Of a stretch of 19,461 nucleotides of DNA, positions 7,495 through 13,235 are shown piece by piece (position 1 is the stretch's first letter; each line of letters begins with the position of its first letter). A program made the position numbers and the translations under genes. Source of the DNA: JAAYEV01 sp964508195 (GTDB lineage: Bacteria > Bacillota > Clostridia > Ch29); the NCBI GenBank assembly GCA_964508195.1, contig CAZDSH010000024.1, positions 1 to 19,461 of the forward strand, read 5' to 3'. The notes under the pieces are model-generated. The model did no database searches. It was given only the letters and a program-made list of their open reading frames with translations, and was not told where the DNA came from.

Positions 7495-7527
7495 GATGGA
7501 TAAACCGCAAAGGGGGTGAAATGGATC

Positions 7528-8298
7528 TTGGTAGAAAAGGCGATTATAGGAGGTACCGGGGTATATCATCTAGAGGGCGAACATATTACGAAGGATGTTG
7601 AGACGCCCTATGGCACCGTGACTGTGTACATCCAAACCACGGACTACGGGGATATAGCATTTTTGCCAAGGCACGGTAAAGTACACAGTGTGCCGCCCCA
7701 TAGGATAAACTATAGGGCGAATATAAAAGCCCTCGAACAATTAGGCGTAAAGAGAGTATTGGCCACCGCTGCGGTAGGATCGTTGAACAGGGATTATCCA
7801 CCAGGGAGCTTTGTAATACCGGATCAATTTATAGATTTTACTAAACAGAGGATAAACACGTTCTATGAAGGAAAGGATGGAGTGATTCACGCGGATATGG
7901 CGGAGCCCTATTGTCCGGTCCTCATAAAAGCCCTTGAACAAAGGGCCATAAAAACCGGTATCGAAGTCTCAGGTCGGGGTACCTACGTCTGCGTAGAGGG
8001 TCCTAGGTTTGAGACGAAAGCTGAAATAATGTTATTTAAACAAATAGGCGGCGATATGGTGGGCATGACTAGCGTTCCAGAGGCGGTGTTAGCCAGGGAG
8101 TTGGGTATATGTTATGCTGCGATGGGGTTAGTGACTAACTGGTGTAACGGAATAGTGAACGATGCTATTTCCCATAAAGAAATAACCAATATAATGGAAA
8201 GGGGCAGGGCTGAGGTAATCGGACTTTTTATGGAGGTTTTCCATAGTGAAAACGCCTTAGATAAGTGTAATTGTGCCGATGGCCTGATAAGGCTTTGA
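7528..8298 (+). CDS. MTAP-family nucleoside phosphorylase, probably S-methyl-5'-thioinosine phosphorylase
   Basis: 256 residues of the PNP/MTAP family, which splits a 5'-modified nucleoside with phosphate to base plus 5-substituted ribose-1-phosphate. Motifs: 'AIIGGTGVY' (5-13, phosphate loop), 'LPRHGKVHSVPPHRINYRAN' (46-65), 'ATAAVGSLN' (79-87), 'YVCVEGPRFETKAE' (153-166) and 'GMTSVPEAVLARE' (179-191). In the base-contact loop it reads 'LVTNWCNGI' with N204, where human MTAP has Asp ('TDYDCW'). Asn at this place is typical of 6-oxopurine phosphorylases, so methylthioinosine or 5'-deoxyinosine is the likelier substrate, in line with the deaminase upstream. TTG 7528 is chosen over GTG 7516 because AGGGGGTG contains that GTG and lies 9 nt before the TTG. 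The protein then starts 'MVEKAIIGGTG', as usual. Confidence 0.9.
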   Translation: MVEKAIIGGTGVYHLEGEHITKDVETPYGTVTVYIQTTDYGDIAFLPRHGKVHSVPPHRINYRANIKALEQLGVKRVLATAAVGSLNRDYPPGSFVIPDQFIDFTKQRINTFYEGKDGVIHADMAEPYCPVLIKALEQRAIKTGIEVSGRGTYVCVEGPRFETKAEIMLFKQIGGDMVGMTSVPEAVLARELGICYAAMGLVTNWCNGIVNDAISHKEITNIMERGRAEVIGLFMEVFHSENALDKCNCADGLIRL

Positions 8299-8403
8299 GA
8301 TAGCGGGCGTACGCGTGATATTTTGTTAAAGCAAACCAACATATAATAATTTCGTAGCATGTAGGCCATAAAGGACTACAAGGCAAAGGAGGGGCCTTAT
8401 AAC

Positions 8404-9084
8404 TTGGATATCGTAGAAAGGACAAGGTTGCGTATCCTCGATGCCGGTCGGAATATAATAAAAAAGGGGCTCGTGGTGGCTACATGGGGTAACATAAGCT
8501 GTAGGATAAAGGGAAAGGATTATATAGCTATAACTCCTAGTGGTATGGAATACGATGTCCTTAAAACAGAGGATATAGTGATTTTGGATATGGAAGGAAA
8601 CATCATACAGGGTCACAGAAGACCCTCTACCGAAACGCTGTTACATAGGCATATTTACAAAAACAGAGAGGATATAAATGCGATAGTGCATACCCACAGC
8701 ACCTATGCTACGGCCCTCGCTTGCCTACATAGGCCCATCGAGCCTATTATAGAGGAGCTGGTACAGGTTGTCGGCGGCGAAGTAAAGGTAGCGGAATACG
8801 CGCTGCCAGGGAGCAAAGCCCTAGCCTATAACGCCCTTGTTGCATTACAAGATAAAAACGCGGTGCTCCTTGCAAATCATGGTATGGTAGGCGTAGCGGG
8901 GACCCTTAAAGAAGCCTTTAAGGTTTGTGAGATAGTGGAAAAGGGCGCAAAGATAACTATTCTATGCAATATGATCGGTCAGCCGGTGCAAATTTCACCG
9001 GAGGATGTAGAAGCTATACGAGAAGATTACGTTACTAATTATTTAAAAAACGTGTATGAATTAAAGGAGACAGATGAAAAATAA
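8404..9084 (+). CDS. Class II aldolase, likely 5-methylthioribulose/5-deoxyribulose-1-phosphate aldolase
   Basis: 226 residues of the zinc-dependent class II aldolase/adducin family, similar to L-fuculose-1-phosphate aldolase. Visible are the substrate-phosphate motifs 'TWGNISCR' (28-35) and 'TPSGMEY' (44-50), catalytic E77 ('PSTETLLHRHIY'), zinc ligands H96 and H98 ('IVHTHSTYA'), and H159 ('LANHGMV'). These equal E73, H92, H94 and H155 of E. coli FucA with a constant offset of four. Annotation pipelines would call it fuculose-phosphate aldolase, but its place after mtnA, mtaD and the phosphorylase points to cleavage of 5-(methylthio)ribulose-1-phosphate or 5-deoxyribulose-1-phosphate to DHAP plus methylthioacetaldehyde or acetaldehyde-like product, as in the DHAP shunt. 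The start is TTG with AAAGGAGGGG upstream. Its end overlaps apbE by 11 bp. Confidence 0.92.
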   Translation: MDIVERTRLRILDAGRNIIKKGLVVATWGNISCRIKGKDYIAITPSGMEYDVLKTEDIVILDMEGNIIQGHRRPSTETLLHRHIYKNREDINAIVHTHSTYATALACLHRPIEPIIEELVQVVGGEVKVAEYALPGSKALAYNALVALQDKNAVLLANHGMVGVAGTLKEAFKVCEIVEKGAKITILCNMIGQPVQISPEDVEAIREDYVTNYLKNVYELKETDEK

Positions 9085-10129
9085 AAAGATCAATATCATA
9101 ATACTATATCTTTTATTGTTTTCCCTCACAGGATGTCATTTCAGTAAAATCAATGACTATAAAGGCATAGAGAAGGCGGAATTCTTAATGGGAACCCTAG
9201 TGACTATTAAGATTTACGATATGGATGAGACTAAAGGGAATAAAGCGGCGGATAAAGCCTTAGAAAGGATAAGGGAAATAGAGGATCTTATGAGTACAAG
9301 CCTTAAGGATAGCGAAATATGGAGTATTAACGAAAACGCAGGCAAAAAACCCGTTACTGTAGGGCCGGACACCTTAGAGGTAATAAAAAAGGGCCTGTAT
9401 TACGGCCATTTATCCAAAGGGCTATTCGATATTACCGTGGGACCCTTAGTCGATCTTTGGGGTATAGGCACCGAGGAAGCGAAACTACCGGAAAGGGTGC
9501 AGCTAGAAAATGCGCTTAACCTCGTGGACTATAAAGACGTGATCGTTAACGAAGACGATATGGAGATATTTTTAAAAAAACCCGGTATGCGTTTAGACCT
9601 TGGTGGCATCGCTAAGGGTTATGCCGCTGATGAGGCTAAAAAGACATTAGTAGCCGAGGGCATTGAGCATGCGATAATAAACCTAGGGGGTGATATACAA
9701 ACCCTCGGTAAAAGGTATGACGAAAAACCATGGAATATAGGTATAAAGGATCCCGATGAGCCCGGGGATGGCATATTAGGAGTTATAAGGGTTATTGACG
9801 GTACCGTCGTATCCTCCGGAGATTATGAAAGGCATTTCGAGAAGGATGGCAAAAATTATCACCATATAATGGACCCGCGTACAGGATACCCTAAAGAGGG
9901 AGACATAAGGGCCGTTACGATAATAAACACCTCGTCCATTGACGCCGACGCGTTGTCCACAACGATATTTCTGATGGGTATAGACGACGGCCTAGGGCTT
10001 ATAGAGGATATTGATGGCGTTGATGCTATCGTAATAACCGATAACAGGCAGGTGATAATTACTGCTGGGATAAGGGATTCCCTCGACATTTCAAAGGCTA
10101 ATTATACAATAAGACAGGTGGGGTTATAA
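9074..10129 (+). CDS. apbE: FAD:protein FMN transferase (ApbE), lipoprotein
   Basis: 351 residues. A short signal peptide ends in the lipobox 'LTGC' with C21 as the lipidation site, so the enzyme acts on the outer face of the membrane, where ApbE attaches FMN from FAD to Ser/Thr of target flavoproteins (NqrC/RnfG type or extracellular electron-transfer proteins). Family motifs: 'EFLMGTLVTIKIYD' near the N-terminus, 'DITVGPLVDLWGIG', 'RLDLGGIAKGYAADEA', 'INLGGDIQTLG', 'YHHIMDPRTGYP' and 'IDADALSTTIFLMG', the last with the metal-binding Asp/Thr region. The ATG at 9074 lies inside the aldolase gene, and AAAGGAG precedes it, which implies translational coupling. The stop overlaps the next start (TAATG). 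No FMN-acceptor protein is encoded in the window. Confidence 0.95.
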   Translation: MKNKKINIIILYLLLFSLTGCHFSKINDYKGIEKAEFLMGTLVTIKIYDMDETKGNKAADKALERIREIEDLMSTSLKDSEIWSINENAGKKPVTVGPDTLEVIKKGLYYGHLSKGLFDITVGPLVDLWGIGTEEAKLPERVQLENALNLVDYKDVIVNEDDMEIFLKKPGMRLDLGGIAKGYAADEAKKTLVAEGIEHAIINLGGDIQTLGKRYDEKPWNIGIKDPDEPGDGILGVIRVIDGTVVSSGDYERHFEKDGKNYHHIMDPRTGYPKEGDIRAVTIINTSSIDADALSTTIFLMGIDDGLGLIEDIDGVDAIVITDNRQVIITAGIRDSLDISKANYTIRQVGL

Positions 10130-10635
10130 TGGGGGGGACAAAAAAGATTGCTCTATTGGCTATGTTGGTTTCTGTAGCCCTTGTATTACATGTGACAGAA
10201 AGCCTTCTGCCCCTTCCGTATATCGCACCGGGGGTTAAGCTGGGCCTTGCTAATATAGTATCCCTTATGACTATAGTTTTATTTGGCGTTAAAGAGGCCC
10301 TGACGGTAGTGCTCATTAGGACTTTTCTAGGCTCACTCCTTGGGGGGGTGCCCTCTAATTTTATTTTTAGCTCTGTAGGGGGTATACTTAGTACCTTGGT
10401 GATGTATGGTATGTATACGCGATTTGGGTCGAAGTTCAGCATAATAGGCGTAAGCGTAGCCGGGGCTTTTGCCCATAATCTAGGGCAGATTTTTATGGCG
10501 GGTTTAGTGATTGAAAACTTCGGTGTCTATATTTATCTTCCCGCCCTTACGGTATCAGCAGTTATTACGGGGATGTTTATCGGTTTTACCGCTAAACATG
10601 TGCTATCCCTTGTAAAGGCGAAAATGAATTATTGA
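10129..10635 (+). CDS. Gx transporter family / heptaprenyl diphosphate synthase component I-like membrane protein
   Basis: 168-residue integral membrane protein with five to six hydrophobic segments, matching the Hpre_diP_synt_I / 'Gx transporter' family: 'YIAPGVKLGLANIVSLMTI' (26-44), 'VLIRTFLGSLLGG' and 'FIFSSVGGILSTL' are typical, and its overall shape is that of an ECF-type S component. Many Clostridia encode such a protein next to ApbE and a NusG-domain-II protein. Here ApbE is directly upstream with a 1-bp overlap (TAATG), and the NusG-II gene is absent. The old name as a heptaprenyl synthase subunit is not supported by any prenyltransferase motif. Transport of a flavin- or quinone-related small molecule is a reasonable guess only. 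It is the last gene of the mtnA operon. Confidence 0.8.
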   Translation: MGGTKKIALLAMLVSVALVLHVTESLLPLPYIAPGVKLGLANIVSLMTIVLFGVKEALTVVLIRTFLGSLLGGVPSNFIFSSVGGILSTLVMYGMYTRFGSKFSIIGVSVAGAFAHNLGQIFMAGLVIENFGVYIYLPALTVSAVITGMFIGFTAKHVLSLVKAKMNY

Positions 10636-10697
10636 TAGCGTACATAAAACGTTTTTTTTACCCGTTATCTTAGGGTGTACGCATCTATAAAGCTATC
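10634..10697. other. Nested inverted repeat at the operon end
   Basis: GATAGC (10634-10639) pairs with GCTATC (10692-10697), and GTACA (10640-10644) with TGTAC (10676-10680). The structure starts on the stop codon of the membrane-protein gene. There is no U-tract after it, so it is more likely a 3' protecting structure or repeat remnant than a standard terminator. The A/T-rich loop contains an eight-to-nine T run. Confidence 0.45.
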
Positions 10698-10776
10698 AGG
10701 GGTATCTAAAAGTTCGCACAGACAATTTCTAGAGAAAGGTCCGGGACGGAAGTACGCCGGTTAACGAAAATAAGTA

Positions 10777-10805
10777 TTGTTAATTACAGGGCCGTGTTAT
10801 ATAAT
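10777..10805 (+). promoter_or_regulatory. Strong sigma-A promoter for the ATC-hydrolase-like gene
   Basis: TTGTTA (10777-10782), exactly 17 bp, then a perfect TATAAT (10800-10805). The predicted transcription start near 10812 leaves a leader of about 108 nt before the ATG at 10921. Confidence 0.75.
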
Positions 10806-10813
10806 AAACAGGG

Positions 10814-10851
10814 ATAAAAAGGAGCTGTTAGGGCTCTTTATTCATTTTTAA
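10814..10851 (+). terminator. Leader hairpin with U-rich tail, possible attenuator
   Basis: ATAAA (10814-10818) pairs with TTTAT (10837-10841) and GAGC (10822-10825) with GCTC (10833-10836), leaving a 3-nt bulge, followed by TCATTTTTA. It begins within a few bases of the predicted transcript start and lies about 70 nt before the coding start. It could be an attenuator or a 5' stabilising hairpin. Confidence 0.4.
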
Positions 10852-10920
10852 TCAAATATAACTAAATTTGAAGTTTTATTAAAAAAGTTTAACATTATTC
10901 CAGTTAGGGGGATTGTGTTC

Positions 10921-11385
10921 ATGATGAGTAAAGGAAGATTTACGGAGTTTTATAAAAAACTAAAAAGAAACGAAATTAAGAGAATGGTGAACATTACCCG
11001 GAGACTTCAACAAAAATATGGCCCTCAGATCGCCGACGAGATTGCCGAAGTCCTTACCGAAGAAGCCCATAATAAATGGAGGTTTAAAGAAAAAGGTGAT
11101 GCTGGGCTAGAGGAATTATATAATCTTATCTGGAATAAAAATGCATCCATCATTGATCACGGTATAGAATCAAAGACAGCAGGGGAGCTATGTCTTAGGG
11201 TTAAGGATTGTTTCTTCGCAACGGAATACAAGAAACTAGGGGCCCAGGACCTAGGATACAAGTATTGTTGTATGCACGAGTATCCAGTAGTAGACGTGTT
11301 TGACCCGAAGATACGTTTCACAAGACACAATACGCTAATGCAGGGGTCCGATTATTGCGACCATTGTTACAAGGTCATAGATTAA
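10921..11385 (+). CDS. L-2-amino-thiazoline-4-carboxylic acid hydrolase family protein
   Basis: 154 residues, soluble. The N-terminal half is helical and highly charged ('EFYKKLKRNEIKRMVNITRRLQQKYG'). The C-terminal half carries the Cys-rich pattern of the ATC_hydrolase family (PF14196 type): 'GELCLRVKDCFFATEY', 'YKYCCMHEYPVVDVFDPKI', 'FTRHNTLMQGSDYCDHCY'. The six cysteines could bind metal or act catalytically; the founding Pseudomonas enzyme hydrolyses ATC to S-carbamoyl-cysteine, but most clostridial members have no tested role. The start ATG at 10921 (or 10924) follows TTAGGGGGA by about 8 nt. The gene is monocistronic, with a strong promoter at 10777 and a terminator at 11440. Confidence 0.75.
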   Translation: MMSKGRFTEFYKKLKRNEIKRMVNITRRLQQKYGPQIADEIAEVLTEEAHNKWRFKEKGDAGLEELYNLIWNKNASIIDHGIESKTAGELCLRVKDCFFATEYKKLGAQDLGYKYCCMHEYPVVDVFDPKIRFTRHNTLMQGSDYCDHCYKVID

Positions 11386-11439
11386 ATTTAAAAACCCCAA
11401 CGATTAATACATTCACTATTATAACGATATATTTTTTAT

Positions 11440-11482
11440 AAGCCAAAGCTGCATTGGGGGTGTAATGCAGTTTTGGCTTTTG
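11440..11482 (+). terminator. Intrinsic terminator
   Basis: AGCCAAAGCTGCAT (11441-11454) pairs with ATGCAGTTTTGGCT (11465-11478), 14 bp with one G·T, around a 10-nt loop, followed by TTTG. It lies 55 bp after the ATC-hydrolase-like stop. Confidence 0.8.
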
Positions 11483-11568
11483 TGCCCTGAATTATAATTA
11501 AAAGCAGCGAACCCCTAATGTATGGCAATAAACGAAACCGCTACATACTATGTAGTGGAGGTGATTAG

Positions 11569-12264
11569 ATGAGGATTTGTATAGATCCCGGCCATGGGGG
11601 AGATGATCCGGGGCTACAGGCCTTCGGGATTACTGAGAAAAATGTTAACCTTGATATAGCCGTTAAATTAAAGCTATTATTAGAACACGGGGGCACAAAG
11701 GTAGTGCTTACCCGGGATAGGGATGAGACTTTAGATATCACCGAAAGGATAAATAGAATAAACCAATCAAAGGCCGATTATGCCGTATCAATACATTGTA
11801 ACGGCGGGCCCGTATCGGCAAAGGGTGTTGAGACGGTATACGGTTGCGAATCACCGGAAGGAAAGGAACTGGCGGAGAGCATATTAGAGGAACTTTCCGG
11901 TTTAGGCATCACAAAGAGGAGGGCGTACAATAGGCTTAACGCAAGGAGAGAGGATTATTACCCTATTATAAGGGAAACGCGGATAACTACGGTTTTAGTG
12001 GAAACTGCTTTTATTACTAATCCTTCGGATAATCAACTGATATCTCGGAATTCCTTTAGAAAAAAAGTTGCTAATGCCATTGCGATGGGTATATATAATG
12101 TTGCAAAGTTAAACGGGCAAAAGGTCAGCCATTGGGCTACGCCTTTTTTCGATCAATTAAAGGAAGAGGGAATAGTAAAGGAACAATACCCCCTAGAAAA
12201 GGCGGTAAGCTGGGGCGAATTGTCCATGGTGCTGGCATGTCTCCTTAAAAGGATTAAAAAATGA
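11569..12264 (+). CDS. N-acetylmuramoyl-L-alanine amidase (Amidase_3) with SLH-like tail
   Basis: 231 residues. Residues 1-180 are a complete Amidase_3 domain, a zinc enzyme cutting the amide between MurNAc and L-Ala: 'IDPGHGG' with H9, E23 ('GITEKNVNLDIA'), H76 ('SIHCNG') and catalytic E145 ('VETAFITNPSD'). Residues 188-229 ('HWATPFFDQLKEEGIV' ... 'VSWGELSMVLACLLKRI') resemble one SLH module, as in some clostridial and phage amidases, and could bind the cell wall. There is no signal peptide: the catalytic domain starts at residue 2. It may therefore act after lysis, in the mother cell, or leave by another route. GGAGGTG precedes the ATG. No holin or phage gene is nearby, so a phage origin is possible but unsupported. 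CwlD, which has a signal peptide, is a poorer match. Confidence 0.9.
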   Translation: MRICIDPGHGGDDPGLQAFGITEKNVNLDIAVKLKLLLEHGGTKVVLTRDRDETLDITERINRINQSKADYAVSIHCNGGPVSAKGVETVYGCESPEGKELAESILEELSGLGITKRRAYNRLNARREDYYPIIRETRITTVLVETAFITNPSDNQLISRNSFRKKVANAIAMGIYNVAKLNGQKVSHWATPFFDQLKEEGIVKEQYPLEKAVSWGELSMVLACLLKRIKK

Positions 12265-12321
12265 TAACGTGTTTTAAATACCTACAGTGCATGATATAAT
12301 CAGATGCGGAGGGATCAACGG

Positions 12322-12834
12322 ATGGATAAAACACATAGATTAGTTGTTGTGGCACTGTTGACGGCATTAGTAACGATGGCTACGATGATGTTTCAGGTAC
12401 CTGTGCCAGCGACAAAGGGGTATATAAACCTCGGTGATACGGTAGTTTTCATAGCGGCATTGCTCCTAGACCCTAAGTATGGGGCGGTAGCCGGTGGGCT
12501 TGGTTCGGCGCTGGCGGACCTATTGTCGCCCTACGCTCTATGGGCACCCTTTACCCTTGTCATAAAAGGATTGGAAGGGTTTATAGTCGGATATGTATTC
12601 CACTGCCTGCCCGTCGGTAGGAGCAAAACCGGGGCCAGGGTCACAGCTATGCTACTTGGAGGGCTGTGGATGGTGGCGGGTTATTTTCTTACGGAGGTAA
12701 TCCTTTACAGCGTTCCCGCGGCTTTAGCGGAGCTCCCGGGTAACGGTGTACAGGCCGTCGGGGGTATGGTTCTTGCGTTGCCGGTTGTTGAGGTACTAAG
12801 TAGGACTAATTTATTAAAAAAAATTAAGGATTGA
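12322..12834 (+). CDS. ECF transporter S component
   Basis: 170-residue membrane protein with about five to six helices, of the ECF-type substrate-binding (S) component group. Typical is the central stretch 'GYINLGDTVVFIAALLLDP' followed by 'YGAVAGGLGSALADLLSPY' and 'PFTLVIKGLEGFIVGYVF'. S components bind a vitamin or related micronutrient and work with a shared EcfA1/A2-T energising module, which is not in this window. The substrate is not evident, and no riboswitch is seen in the short space before it. ATG 12322 is chosen because the preceding CGGAGGG (from 12306) sits 9 nt upstream; ATG 12304 would place that site inside the coding region. Confidence 0.87.
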   Translation: MDKTHRLVVVALLTALVTMATMMFQVPVPATKGYINLGDTVVFIAALLLDPKYGAVAGGLGSALADLLSPYALWAPFTLVIKGLEGFIVGYVFHCLPVGRSKTGARVTAMLLGGLWMVAGYFLTEVILYSVPAALAELPGNGVQAVGGMVLALPVVEVLSRTNLLKKIKD

Positions 12835-12908
12835 TGCCGACTCAGTTTTATTCTAGGGCAGTAGCCGGATATATCCTTATATTGGAGTCGATGGATTGTA
12901 GTGAATAA

Positions 12909-13199
12909 GGACAGGGGAAAAATAACGGCTCGGATCCCCCTACCCAACTATGGATATTGGGCAGATTCCTAGAGGCCCTAAGCCTCGTACTGGCATCGGT
13001 TTATTTGAAACGCAGGGTCCCCTACGGCCGTGTTATGTTAGCCTATGTCCTAGCTACCTGTGTCGGGATATTAAGTATATTGTGGCTCGATGTATTTCCC
13101 GCCTGCTTTGTGGAGGGGCACGGTCTTACCGGGTTCAAAATAATAAACGATAGACACGGCCATCTGTTCGGGGACGAAGTCAAAAACGAACTTAAGACG
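12909..13199 (+). pseudogene. Remnant of a MASE3-GGDEF diguanylate cyclase, in frame with comEC
   Basis: The frame opens after a TAA at 12906 with no good start, and continues without a stop into comEC. Its first part, 'PPTQLWILGRFLEALSLVLA' through 'WLDVFPACFVEGHGLTGFKI', matches the end of the MASE3 membrane sensor as I remember it ('W.iFPdCfieG.GLTpFKi'). Directly after it comes 'FKIINDRHGHLFGDEV', the early part of a GGDEF domain; the GG(D/E)EF active site itself is absent. The two pieces, normally more than a hundred residues apart, meet at a shared 'FKI', suggesting a deletion through short homology. What remains cannot make c-di-GMP. It might still be translated as a leader or fused N-terminus of ComEC. 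Confidence 0.7.
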
Positions 13200-13235
13200 C
13201 CCCGGGGTCAGGTAATGGGATCAAGGGAAAAGACG

